A DNA stretch of 64,000 bases from Epiperipatus broadwayi (Eukaryota > Onychophora > Udeonychophora > Euonychophora > Peripatidae): assembly GCA_028023455.1 (NCBI GenBank), contig JAQFVV010006274.1:2542001-2606000 (forward strand), in the 5' to 3' direction. Below are positions 36,508 through 48,897 of the stretch, one piece after another. The notes beneath the pieces are model-generated. The model was not told the DNA's origin, searched no databases, and saw nothing but the letters and a program-made list of their open reading frames with translations. The first letter of the stretch is position 1, and every line of letters begins with the position of its first letter. The translations under genes were made by a program, and so were the position numbers.

Positions 36508-39500
36508 AAGAGAAATATAATTTTTTTAAAAAAAAATATGTTAAGAAAAATACTTTCTACCAATGTCCTGTTATTAAAGAAAAAAGCATTCGACAAAATC
36601 CATTTTCTAATACTTCTGCTAGTGTATTCAGCTAAAATAATATAGCCATTAGCTTCACATTACAATATTATTAACTTTATCCTTATAAGTTTGCAATATG
36701 ACTTTTTTGAACTTCTACCAAAATTTCAAAGAAGCCCTTTTTTACATTTATAAACATATAACTTTAACAATTTCTTGAATACACATATAAAACAGAAAAA
36801 ATAAAAATAATTGATAATATTGAATAAATTTTATTAATTAATTGAAATCAATTTTACAAATGAACCAAAATTTCTATGACCATTGTGGATGCTTTTTGAT
36901 ATTCATCAGAAATCAATGAAAGGTTGTTGTCTAGTTATATTTCTTTCATAATCTTTTATCATTTTAAGTTTTCTAAGTAGCCGTTCTACAGTCAAAAACT
37001 CTTATAAGAATTATATATATAAAACTATATATAAATTTAAAAAACAATACATCTTGAATAATTATATATTTGCCAAAATCTCAAAGATTCATAATTTTAT
37101 TTAGGTCATCTTTGAACAACTGTATAACATTTATAAATTGTCAGGAAACTATTAGGATAGTATTTTAGAATAGATATTTACTAAATTTTGACATTTTTGT
37201 ATTATTTTTGATTCTTTAGAATGAATTACATAACAAAGTTCAGACCCCTCCCCCCAAACAATCTCTAAATCAATTGTTTATTTCTTGTATTATTATATCC
37301 AGCCTGCAATAAAATAATTTAATTTAGAATAAATTTCACAGGATTTAAATCAATAATATGTTAAGCAAAAACCTAATAGATAAAAAAAGTTATATTAAAA
37401 AAAGATGTTTTTAATCCCTAGTACTGAATTCTTCAAATAAATAAGATCGTTAATTTACAAAACCTATTATTAAACATGGCAAGTTTCTTAGAAAGGCCGT
37501 TACAACTTAAATTAATGATTTAAGATTAATAATAGAGTATTAAGCCATTAATTCATAACAGATTAACTTGTAGTTTATTTATTATCAATTATTAATATAA
37601 TTATTGACATTCAAAGAGTCTTTAAGATCCAGGGCACCACAAATATTGGCTTGATTTGTTTATGTTAGTGATTGGATAAAATGTAGCTAGAAAATTTTTA
37701 CATATTGTAAAAAGTAAAAATATTGTTGCCTATTCCCCTAGTCACATAAAAAGAAAAGATTACGTAATTAATATTTATAAACTTTATTATTAAAAAATAA
37801 ACTGCTTTCCTTAAAAATAGAATTTCTAAAATCATATTTTTGTATTTTTAAAGCTTTAGTATATAAAAAAATAAAGATTACATTATTTTGTAAATATTTT
37901 TCATGAATAAAATTTAGAAGCATTAATAAGGATTTTACCTAAAAAATAAAAATCAATTCTTGAAAAGAATGGTATAACCAAATGATTCAAGGGAATCAGA
38001 AACATTGGCAACCCTCCTCTCCCCCCAAAATTCCTGAAGATGAACCTAGCATTCGTAGGATTTTTTTTTAAAAAAAACTAATTAAAACAAATCATATTAT
38101 TTTTTATATATCATCAGATCTCAAAAATAATTTCATAACGAAATTACATGTATATATCTAATAGTAAAGTTTATAAAAAAAAATATGATCCAATTTCTAC
38201 CTATCCAGAATATAATTGTACATGTGATTGTTAGTCATAAATGACATTACATTTAATAACTGCGCGTCTTTTATTCTTTGTGCTTTAAAATAAAGCAAGC
38301 AAAATCTGCTTAACATAAATAAAAGTCAGGTCTATTTTTATTTGTAATTAATAATCTTGAAACTTGGTACAGCTGATAAAGGAAGTTTTCTTGAAATGGC
38401 CATGTGAACTTTGTATTGTCATAGTATGCGTTTAGAATTTAGTAGCTATTATTTAACATTTTATATCTTAATTAAATAGTAAGCTAATAAAAGGGTATTT
38501 AAATGTACTCATTCATGTTATTATTATTATGAATCTCAAGATGGCTGCTTTAAAGATCATATTATGTCTAGATTACAAACTGTATAAAGTAGTTCTTTTT
38601 TAAAAAATTGATTAACAAATATTTGCTAAATATTATTGTTATCTTTTGATACTTTGACTACAAATAATCAAAAACTGATAATTTCACTTTTGTTTTAGAT
38701 ATGTTTTTTAATATGTATTTTAGACAGTTGTGTATAATATTAATGATCTCAAATTTTGAATAGTTTAACATATTTTAAATAGCATGTTAAAAGTTAATTT
38801 TTATTATGAAATTAATACTGCAAAATTATAAATAATTACAATGTATTATTATTATTTGACCTTATAGTAAAATAAGTTTTTAAAAGTGGACCTATTTTGA
38901 GCTTATTCTTTTATACCAAATGATTTCCAAGCAAAAGTTTCTAAAGTTTTAACTATTCATGTATTGAGTTATTTTATTTTTTTGGTCAATCTGCTAAATG
39001 TTATTGCAAACAATATTAATGCAGTCATAAAAACATACATATAACAATTTACTTTTTTTTTTTTTTTACCAGATATTGATCCTACATTAAGAGAGTATCT
39101 TAATCTTTATATGTAACAAGTTTTACGTAACTTATAATATATATATATATATATTGAAAGCTAAAACATTAAATTTTTAATATCTAGGATAGTATAAATT
39201 TCTGTGGTGTAGAAAATAATTTATTCTCATTTATAATTGTTATATAAAAATACATAAAACATTAAAATAGAATAATAATATGCAAATCAGCAAAAATTAA
39301 TATTCTCAGGAGACTGACAGTAAACATAACAAAGCATTGTCGAAAATATATTCAATATAAAAACTATTATTATATTTTATATTTAAACTCTGTACTAGTA
39401 TTTCTTCATATTAATATTTAGAATGGCAAAGTATGGAAATGTAGTAAAATAGAATAAATTATCCAGTGCCAAACCTATCTTTAATTGAAATCTTAAAGAT

Positions 39501-39837
39501 GCTTCAAAACATTTGTATACTTCAATCTGACTTAAAAATTTATTTTCAATTTGCTGCATGATTCTATATATAAAAGGTTTTTTTTTCAACCCATCATTTA
39601 ATTTTGAATTATTAAATATAAAACTTTTCATTTTTTTTTTAATTTTAAAGTTTAAATTTAAGTAGTGTCTATTATGGCATGTTAAGTTTATCCTTAATTT
39701 GAAAAGTTTGAAGATAATTTACTTTAAAATTTTTTATTACAATCTCTAAAAATTATTTTGTGTGTCAAATATAAATGTAGTTTTGTGTGAGAAAAAATAT
39801 AATTTACTACATAATATTTATGTAGTGTAATTTTTAC
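36508..39837. other. AT-rich intergenic sequence
   Basis: No gene or repeat recognised in about 3.3 kb apart from homopolymers, for example a T-run near 39053-39066 and a short (TA)n near 39140. Confidence 0.4.
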
Positions 39838-39941
39838 TACATCACTCTTATGCAAGGTAGGGACTGGTTTCCATCCACTTTTAACAACTTGTAGAGGGAT
39901 GTTATCAGAAATGTATGACCAAAGGTATATGAAAAACATGT

Positions 39942-39995
39942 ATGATCCTCAAGATGCACATTTCATGCTGAACCAGCACTCATCAGTTTGGTCAT
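39942..39995 (-). ncRNA. Hammerhead ribozyme-like core (copy C, left arm)
   Basis: Minus strand: ATGACCAAA, CTGATGA, stem II GTGCT/GGTTC/AGCAT, GAAA, TGTGCATC, TTGAGG. Both core boxes are intact. Stem I carries one extra A next to the core and a weaker closing strand, so folding is less certain than in copy A. The NUH triplet would be AUC. Confidence 0.5.
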
Positions 39996-40207
39996 ACCAC
40001 AATTTCTTACACACATCTTTATATCGCAGTTCAGTATATATATATATATATCAAACTATTATAGTTTAGTTGATAAGTGTCAAAACTAGTTGCCCTTACA
40101 ATTATGACACACTCATCAACCAAACTGTAATCATTTGATATATATATATATAAGTGATTATATATATATATCATATGATTATATATATATATATATAAGT
40201 GATTGTA

Positions 40208-40270
40208 GATTGTAGTCTGGGTCAACTGATGAGTGCTGGTTCAGCATGACATATGCATCTTGGGAATCAT
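40208..40270 (+). ncRNA. Hammerhead ribozyme-like core (copy C, right arm, mutated)
   Basis: GATTGTAGTC, TGG, GTCAA, CTGATGA, stem II GTGCT/GGTTC/AGCAT, then GACA in place of GAAA, TATGCATC and TTGGG. The A-to-C change in the second box should abolish activity. Confidence 0.5.
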
Positions 40271-40330
40271 TCATCTTTTTCATATGTCTCTGGTCAAACT
40301 TTGCATGAGAGTGGTATTGTAAAAATTATA

Positions 40331-41001
40331 CTATAGAAATATTATTCATTATTGGATAATCTCTAATGAATGTCATCTAATAAAATTATTAACAATACAA
40401 TATTTACTTTAAAATGATGAATGGTGCAAATTATTTTTAAAGACGTTAAATATTTTTGTAAAAATTATGTGCAAACTTTGGACTGCACCAAGCTTTACAA
40501 GCTTCAGATAGTGATCATGTGATAAGCACAAAGCACTATAATTATAATAGATTGTGATATATTTTGTGATAACATGTTGGATCATTTCCATCATCTACTA
40601 GTAATTGTTGAATGTATAAAATATTTTAAACTTTATTTAAACTTTTCAAATGCAAATAATTTATTAGTAATAACATACAAATAGACAATACAGGTTAGTA
40701 ATGATATATATGAATTTGGTAATAATTTGACAGTTTTGAGAAATCATGTGCAAAAAGAATAATATAATTTATTTGACAGATTAGATTATCAAACACCTAT
40801 ACTTAGATAGTGTTTCTTTCTTACCAGAACTATTAAGAAGTTTATGTCATTAGGACTAAAGTTTTTAAAAATAAAATCGTAAACTTTTAAAGCTGGTGCT
40901 TATTAAAATCTCTAACTTATACAATCTAAGCTGAATATGTAACTAAATAAAACACCACATAATCTTGGATTTTCCAATACTGTCACTTAGTGTAATCTAG
41001 A
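40331..41001. other. AT-rich intergenic sequence
   Basis: The first 60 bases (GAAATATTATTCATTATTGG and on) also follow the hammerhead repeat at 43155-43190, so the element may extend to about 40385. Nothing else recognised. Confidence 0.4.
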
Positions 41002-42010
41002 GTAATCAATAGATATCAGCTTATAATATTTAATAAATTTTTATTTAGTACTGTTTTATCTATATCAGATCCAGAACTTCTCAATAATGGAAGCCATAAG
41101 TAAAAAATAAGCTGAAAAATATGAACAGGAACTTGGGAAGATTCCTGGGGCCTGAACTCTGGTTTTTACAGGGGGGGCTGGGATGTATAAATGCTATGGG
41201 GATTAGTATGGGTTTCATCTTTCTCATTTTCAGGGCAGTGGAGTTGATGTGATGTATTGTGGTTTTAGTCTCTTTGTTCTCTATATGATTCAGAGGTTAG
41301 TTATTAGACTATATGATAATCTGTAGATGGCATCTGATATAAGCGTGTGAGATTTACATTTTTGATTAGTGCTGCAGCATTTCTTGTCTTGGCTGTGAAG
41401 ATGAGAGAATCTCATGCTTGGGGGACTCAGGCCAGAGAGTTTTACTATGGTTTAAACTCCAAATCGGGGCTGCTGTACCACTCATCTCTGCCATCTGGAT
41501 GGCAGGTTCTGGTGCTTGGAAGGTCTCACAAGCCTGGGTTTTGGAGGGGATTTAGATGTGGGGATTAGTAAGGGCATTGGATGAGAGAGTCTGAGCTTTG
41601 GAAATACCCCAAGGCCTGGTTCCTAGTTCTTAGGAGGGGGGGCTGGGACATGGATACTACAGGGATTAATATGGGTTTTTACTTTCTCATCTGGATGGTG
41701 GGGATAATGTGATTCTTGGAAGCTGTGATCTACCTAGTTGACATTAAGGCCAGAGGTTACTTACTAAACTATGAGAGAAGCTATGAATGGCAAGATATAT
41801 GCATATATAATTCAAGGTTTTTCTGTTCACTTGGTAAATCAAGTTCTACATTGTAAATCATAGTTTGAATCTTGTATATCACTACATATAACATGTTAAT
41901 TCAAAGATTAATATTATGTTAATAAATCATATTTTGAGAAAAAAATATGAACAGAATAGTATGAAATAAAGATTTATTAAGCACTAACATCTGATATCTC
42001 TTGATTATTT
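41002..42010. mobile_element. Terminal-inverted-repeat element (family M) with a GC-rich interior
   Basis: The left end GTAATCAATAGATATCAGCT with TTAATAAATTTTTATTTAGT and the right end, reverse-complemented AATAATCAAGAGATATCAGA with CTTAATAAATCTTTATTTCA, are imperfect inverted repeats of about 65 bp and match the ends of the 247-bp element at 32222. The interior (about 41130-41780) is far richer in G than anything nearby and contains imperfect internal repeats such as GGGGATTAGTATGGG (41199), GGGGATTAGTAAGGG (41556) and AGGGATTAATATGGG (41663). A 73-codon frame at 41347 begins with GTG, has no ATG and spans these repeats, so I do not call it a gene. Confidence 0.55.
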
Positions 42011-42854
42011 AAGCTTACATTAAATCACAAAACTGAAGATAAAGATATAAATTTGATATTGAATACATATGTAAGTAAATAAATTCATATTTATAAATAC
42101 CTATTTTTATTTTTTCAACAAATAATTTTCTTAAATAAATAACAAAAAGCAACTAAATTTTATACTTGCTAATACACAAAGAGCATTAAAATTACTTCAT
42201 GTATACCAATAATAATAAAAACTACTAATCTCTAACTAAAATGATATAATAACACTAATTTTTAGAGTCACACTTATATAAAAACAACTTCAAAATTATT
42301 TTTTAAATTAACAACTTTTGAAAAAAAAAGTTTTAAAGCCATTCGTGTTTCTGTGCAGAATTAGCCTGAATAAAGATTTCTAATTATTGTGATATATAAT
42401 TAAAATCTGAGTTAGTTATATATTTAATAAAACTAGTCGTTCTATAGTTTTTCATTGTAGTTCTTCATACTGTCTCATTTTTGGCTTATTCTTTTATCTC
42501 ATTTAAGAAGTAATTAAAAACATATCAGAAAATTGCTAAGATTAATTAAATCGATATAAGAAAAACAATCACATTACGTTATAAAAAGACAAAGTTATAG
42601 AAATGCGAAAATTACTATAAATTAATACAATTGCCTATTAAAATTATAGTTACTATATCACTGTTCTAAATTAAACAGGATTGCCTTTCGATGCAACAGA
42701 GTTTGGTACATTGCAACTATTTGCATCACTATAAAATTGTTAAAAAATATTTATTCTGAAATATTAAAGAACACTGAGCCAGAAAATAAAAATATAATCA
42801 CTTTCTCTATTAAAAAATATCTTATAGAAAATTACATTTATAATAAATAATATT
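42011..42854. other. AT-rich intergenic sequence
   Basis: Nothing recognised. Confidence 0.4.
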
Positions 42855-43190
42855 TCTGTAGTAATTTTCTCTACATCACTCTCAGCATTTGACACATCAA
42901 TTAAACTGTAGTAATTTGCAATTTATTTATATATATATACTGAATAATGATAAAATATGTGTAAGAGATTATGGTCTGGGACAACTGATAAGTGTTGGTT
43001 CATCATGAAATATGTATCCTGGTAATCATAGATCTTTTTCACATGTATTTTGTCATATGTTTATGATTATATCTCTCCACAAGATATTAAAATTGGATGG
43101 AAACCAGTCCCTATTTTGCTTGAGAAGGACGTAGTGAAAATTACACTACAGAAACATTATTCATTATTGGATAATCTCTAGTCTAATGAA
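42855..43190 (+). mobile_element. Hammerhead-type repeat, second subfamily (copy D)
   Basis: It contains TCTGTAGTAATTTTCTCTAC and TACATCACTCTCAGCATTTG at the left, a hammerhead-like core at 42967-43030, and GGATGGAAACCAGTCCCTAT followed by GTAGTGAAAATTACACTACA at the right. The last two blocks are the reverse complement of the left end of copy C. The left arm lacks its core, so one half of the inverted dimer is deleted. Confidence 0.6.
42967..43030 (+). ncRNA. Hammerhead ribozyme-like core (copy D, mutated)
   Basis: GATTATGGTC, TGG, GACAA, CTGATAA in place of CTGATGA, stem II GTGTT/GGTTC/ATCAT, GAAA, TATGTATC, CTGGT. The core G-to-A change and a weakened stem II argue against activity. The triplet AUC before the predicted cut is kept. 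Confidence 0.45.
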
Positions 43191-46100
43191 TGACTAATAA
43201 AAATTACTAAAATGACATTTATGATCAAGCAACATTAAATGTTAGATTAAGTAATAATATATTTCCCAATCTATAAATTAGTTAATACAAACAAAAATAA
43301 TGGTTTTCTAAATAACACAATTATCTTAAATATACCCACTACAAAGATTCTGATACAGATGCTATAATATTCAATGTGATATCGCTCTAACAAATAAAAT
43401 TTTAAATCTTGTTACTTCACATATATGTTTCAAACTAAAAAATATATACTAGAATATTAGAGAGATGTGTTAAAAGCCATATCATGTGGGTATTCATATT
43501 CTTAGTAAAACTAAAATAAATATCTGCACTCTATTCTTGTATGCAAATAAAATAATTTTATTTCAGTATATATAAATTTATTTTACAGATCTCCCCCAAA
43601 AATTCTATCATTTAAAAGATCTCTTCCATAAATAAACTTTTAATTCCTAATAATTAAAGTTAATTAAATACAATTTGTATCAAATTTTCTATATTCATCT
43701 CTTTGGCAGCATCTTTTTCTATACATATATTAATATTATTAAAAACCATTTATCAAGTTAGAGATTATCATATCATTTCTAGCTCAGATATACACTTTAA
43801 ATCAGTTAACAGATTAATATATCTATTTTTCAAATAAGTGTAAACACATATTATTATTAATTCTACTCCATCCCTCTTTTTCCAAGTGTAGTATGTTTAA
43901 ATCTTCCATTCCACTACAATTTCTTTAAACATATGAATCCATCATTCTATTAGTTAAAGACAATTATATCACATATTATTTAGTGACTTCAAATAAATAT
44001 ATTAATCATTATTAGAATCATTTATTATGATAGAAATTATCAAATCATTTCTAAATTCAGATATGTTTTAAACCCAGTTAAGGTTTGATTTAATTGCTTT
44101 CTAAATAGTTCATTACTTTTTAGTGAGTGAAAATACTAGACAAAAGATGAAGATGTGTAAGAAATTGCAACATTGTTCAATTGAAGTTGTTTGTCTTTAT
44201 AAGATATCCTTATTCATATATTTCAAGAATGTGCTATGGAGTTGACATTTTATATATGTCTTAAAAAAGATAGGAGATAATAGTATTACTAATGTGGTCA
44301 AATCTCAAGAATATTAACCACAATAAATAATTATGACTCCAAAAAATTATTTACTTATATGTTGTTGAAATAAATATATAAGTATAAAAGAATATGGAAT
44401 TAACAATAGAGGGGCACTCTAAAAAAAAGTGAAAGTGAAATAAGAATTTTGACAACAGATATGATTTATATAAAAATGGAAGGTCACTTTTGAATGCATA
44501 TTGTTGAAAGAGTAACAGGAAAAGGTATGAGAAATGGGAAGAAAAAAATGAGGAACCAAAGAGAAAGTAATTTTAAATTTATTTTAAGACTTATGTGACA
44601 AAAAGGCCAACAAAGAAAATATGTCAATAAAGAAATATGGCAGAAATATATTAAAACTAATGAAAAAAACATGAAATAGTTTTTATTAAAATATGGGAAA
44701 ATAAAAAAGTATGAGTTAATACTGACATAATGGTTTGTTAAAAGAGATTACAATGAGTAATGGAGGGGTCGAAGAATACAGTAGTAAGCCATTTTATATT
44801 ACATAATATGACCTAGAAGAAGCTAAAACAAATATTAAACAATATGAAATAATGAGAATATTAACAAAACACCATATATCAAATTAATAAAGAATTCTTA
44901 AAAAAAAACTGATATATGAACATTACCCCGAATTATTTCAAAATAAAGGCATTATTAAGTTTGATATAAACAGTTGCAACAAGACATTTTTAATAATTTA
45001 ATTAAAAAAATAATTCCTAACTTAAAATATTTTAATAGATTTATTTACAATCAAACTAAACATTAAGTTATTCATGAAGAGATTTACCCTCAATTTCAAA
45101 TAAAAATAGTTAGATAGCATATAAAATAAGTGAAAGAGAAAATGTTATCTAAACTTTAGTATGAAAGATGTTATTTCTCTTAAATTAAATTTACATATAA
45201 TACTCACAAAAACTGAATCAGAAAAAAACATGTATAATTACTTATTCATCACTACAAAAAAAAAACATGAAAAAAAAAAACTGTCATAATCTAATCTTTT
45301 ATTTATATTAATTAAGAAAAACAAAGCCAAATTCAGTTCTTACTTGACAAGAAAAGACCAAAAATTATAAAAAATAGTACTATTAATTTTTTTGTAGAAT
45401 TGTCATCCAAACATTAAAGTAATTCTATAGTTAATTGTTTAAAAGATCATATAATCTTGAAGATCAAATGCAAATTAAGTTTTACCTAGGCACTTTAGCT
45501 CTCAAGCCTTCTACTTTTATATCAAACAAAAAAATAATTGCTTAACATTTTTCCATTATCCCATCAAAACTATTCATACTTTATATTTTTTTTATATAAA
45601 AAAAATCACTGTACATAAGATTACTAAATCTGATTAATTATTCTATAATCCACATAGATTTTTTTTCTTCTGATTTTATTAACTGATCAAGTCTAATTAA
45701 AAGTCTAATTAAAATACATTTCTTATACAAATAAAATATGAACTATAGTAAATTGCAAGATATCACTCATGAATGATAAAATATTTTTTGCAAATAATAT
45801 ATTATTCAAAACTATTGTAGATTTTCTGAAAACTTTTGCCCTTCTAGAAGAGTTCAAGTGTTAATAGAGTTTATGTTCAAAATTCACATTAATTCATGAA
45901 TTCTCTTTTAATTATGCTATAACTATTAATATACCTATAAATTAAAAAAAAATCTTAATTTAAATCTTTTAAGGATATTCTTAATAGTATTTAAAAATTA
46001 AACATAGTCAGCTATAGGACAATTAGAAATTGAAAGAAAAATAGAAACAAACTTTTAAGCAGCTTCATTTTTATTTAAACATTGTTTTGATTCGTAAATA

Positions 46101-47186
46101 AACTAATAGTAAATAAAATTTAAAACATAAACTAATTCGATTTTGACCATTATAGTAAAATAAATTTTTAATATTATAAAATATTAAATCATTAAGTTCT
46201 TTTTACTAATCGATTATCATTTGTTACAATTTTAAAAATTATTAATATAGGAAAAGCACATTTTGAAGGATCTCCAATTTATTTTTACATCTCATTATTA
46301 TTAAATTATTAAGACTTAAAGTAGTATACCCCAAAACTGTAAAATACTTAAGATAAAAGCAAGAACTTTTGTATCATTAACAAAAAATCATTGTTTCAAA
46401 ATATTGAGCATAAATCTACTAGCTATAGGCTGTAAGATATCTAAATACACTATTTTAGTTATATGCTATCCCCCCCCCCCCAAATATAAACAAATAAAAA
46501 ACTGTAAATAAACAAAAAACCCAAACATTAAAATGTGTAAATTTAATACATTTTAGATATGGTAATAGTCTTTTTTTGGCTCATGATCACATTCATTAAT
46601 AAGGTTTATTCAAGTTTAAGAAAATTTGCAAGGTATTTTTTTCAAGTCATAAAATGAAAATATGCTATTTAATAATGGTAAAAGAAAAGAATTATAAAAC
46701 ATTATCGAATTGCATCAGAAAGCTGAAAATTTGAAGAATTTAACTGAGAATTTAAAATAGGGAAGGCAATTAGGTATAACTATATAGATTTCAAATTAAT
46801 ATGGACTTAAAAATATCAAAGCAATTAGAGAAATTGTAGTCAGGTAATAATAAGTTTGCTCTAGTGTTTGGTTAAAGAGATAAAGTTATTGAAGAGAAAG
46901 GATATCATCTAGAATGTGTTTAATTGCCATAAAAATCTAATATTGCATTATTCAATTTAGTTTTAAAAGTAAAGATATGGTATAGTAAGTTGTTGTTTTT
47001 TTTATTATTATTATTATTATTGAATGAAGGAAGGAACACACATAGTACATATATATGTTAATGTGCTCCCTCAATTCACTATTTATAACTACATTATTTT
47101 AATTTTTTTATATTGCAATTTTAATTTATATATGTATAATATATTTGAATACAAGTATAACGTCTCTACTGAAATTAATGTAATTA
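43191..47186. other. AT-rich intergenic sequence
   Basis: About 4 kb with no gene or named repeat. There is a C-run of about ten at 46470-46481 and frequent poly-A. Open frames are short and of random composition. Confidence 0.4.
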
Positions 47187-47290
47187 GAAGAGATTTGAAC
47201 TCAGAATTTCAAGCTCTCCCCATCTCTGTCAAATCCTTTTTAATTATAAGCATAAAATATAAATAAAAAAGGTCATGTGGTTATATATAT
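47187..47290 (-). repeat. Possible decayed end of the hammerhead-type repeat
   Basis: GAGATTTGAACTCAGAATTT and AGCTCTCCCCATCTC parallel GGGATTCGAACTCAGACTTT and CAGCTCTCCAAGCCATCTC at the left end of the 4.4 kb element. No core follows within the next few hundred bases. Weak similarity judged by eye. Confidence 0.25.
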
Positions 47291-48485
47291 ATGTTGTTAA
47301 AAAGTACTGTGCATTTGCAGTTCAATAAAATAATAGATATTCTATTGAAATCAATGCTTATCTATAAATTTGAGCTATTACATGCAGATGTATATATATC
47401 TTGAGGGAGAATTAGAACGAAATATAGTGGATGTTGGGCTTATTGTATATAATACTTTCCTTACTTAAGTAAAAAGCGTATATATAAAAAAACTGCAATT
47501 ACTTAAAATGATTTAAGAACTAACTTTAATCTAAGCTCTTTAAATAATTTTCTCTCATTTTTTTCGACAATAAAATTCAAAATACAGTGATAACGCAGCC
47601 ACAAAAAATAGTTTTGACTAAATCATTTTTAAAATATAGATTCAATCTCTAGCATCAAACGTTCCAATCACGTTAACTTGAGCATAAAAACTTTATTCCT
47701 TTATTTGAAAAAATGTCATGCTTTAATGAAATAAAGCAAAAAAAAAAAATACGTTATTTCTGTAATACAACCATTTTATTCAAACATTTCATCTCATTAA
47801 TTAAGTTCTATACTTAAAAACATATTTAATAATTAAACAATAAATTACTATAAGTAAAAAAAAAAAAACAACACTTCATTATCAATAATGGTAATCTGCC
47901 ATTATTTTATACAAATTAGTCTAACAGTACAATTTTACAATTATATAAAGTTAACGAGACCTTTGCATTAGTAAGATTGTAAATATCTTTTTATTTATTA
48001 ATGTACATGTTAGGCATTTTATTGTCTACAAGTTTTCTATTTAAAATATTATTAATAATATTATGCTTTAAATATATAAATGTGAAGTTATATACATTTA
48101 TATTTTACCTTGTTAATAAGTATTAAATTATATATATTTTTCCATTCTGGTTAATCAGGTAGTGAGTCATAATTTCATCTAATGTTCGGATTTTCTACTC
48201 TATCTTAAAGCATTTATGCTACAAATATTTTTCTATGTAAGATTTTATTTAAAGAAAATAAACAGACAAAGAAAAAACTTTCACAGAAAGTATGTATAAC
48301 AACATATACATGTGTATTTGATGTAGTTATTTTGTCTTATTTATTAGATAGATTTTATTAGATACTATTTTAGTATATATATAAAACTTAACTTGACTTT
48401 TTTTTTTGCAATTGAATAATGAATAATATACAATCCCATAGTTAGCTGAAACACACAGTCCAATTATATACCTGTGTTTATATAT
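47291..48485. other. AT-rich intergenic sequence
   Basis: Nothing recognised. Confidence 0.4.
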
Positions 48486-48897
48486 GTAATACACAGGGCA
48501 TATGAGCACAGACCTTCACACGACCCACCACTCTCCACACTATCTCATAACACTGATACACTTGAACACATACATGCTGAAAAGATAAATAATCACATAT
48601 CCGTATTTCATGCTAAACCAGCAATCATCAGTTGGTCCAGATTACCATCTCTACACATATATGCTATAAGTGCTCAGATATATATTAAGATAGCCAAACC
48701 TTATACTTTAATGGATAGGCTTCAATCTACTTCATACTCCAACTCTTCAACTATCCATCCAATTGAAAATATGATGATGGAATGCTCAAAGGCCACTTTA
48801 TCTTTTCAACATATATGTGTTCAAGTGTATCAGTGCTATGAGATAGTGTGGAGAGTGGAGGGTCATGTGAAGATCTGTGCTCATATACCCTGTGTAA
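48486..48897. mobile_element. Foldback repeat with hammerhead-like core (copy E)
   Basis: The left arm opens CAGGGCATATGAGCACAGAC and the right arm closes with its near reverse complement. The spacer with AATTGAAAATATGATGATGG is the same as in copies A and F. The right arm has an internal deletion between the spacer and TTATCTTTTCAACATATATG that removed its core. The ends read GTCTGTGCTCATATACCC where copies A and B have the B-box-like GTCTGAGTTCGAATCCC, so the promoter-like box is lost in this branch. The 143-codon frame over this element is fortuitous. Confidence 0.7.
48587..48646 (-). ncRNA. Hammerhead ribozyme-like core (copy E, left arm)
   Basis: Minus strand: GGTAATC, TGG, ACCAA, CTGATGA, stem II TTGCT/GGTTT/AGCAT, GAAA, TACGGATA, TGTGATTATT. 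Core boxes are intact, but the base of stem II is a U-U mismatch and the closing TTGGT is reduced to TGTG. The CpG in TACG is preserved here. Confidence 0.5.

Larger units (their letters stand above)
39838..40330. mobile_element. Foldback repeat with hammerhead-like cores, second subfamily (copy C)
   Basis: The left arm starts ACTACATCACTCTTATGCAA and includes GGGACTGGTTTCCATCCA. The right arm ends ATGAGAGTGGTATTGTAAAA. Both carry the TGATGAGTGCTGGTTCAGCA core on opposite strands. Between them lie blocks of (TA)n and short inverted copies of AAACTGTAATCATTTGATA. The outer ends differ from the 4.4 and 57.6 kb elements but agree with the element at 42855, defining a second subfamily with the same ribozyme-like core. 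Confidence 0.65.

Noticed and set aside
41347-41568. 73-codon frame with a signal-peptide-like start
   Set aside because: The first codon is GTG, there is no ATG, and the frame spans internal repeats of a mobile element.
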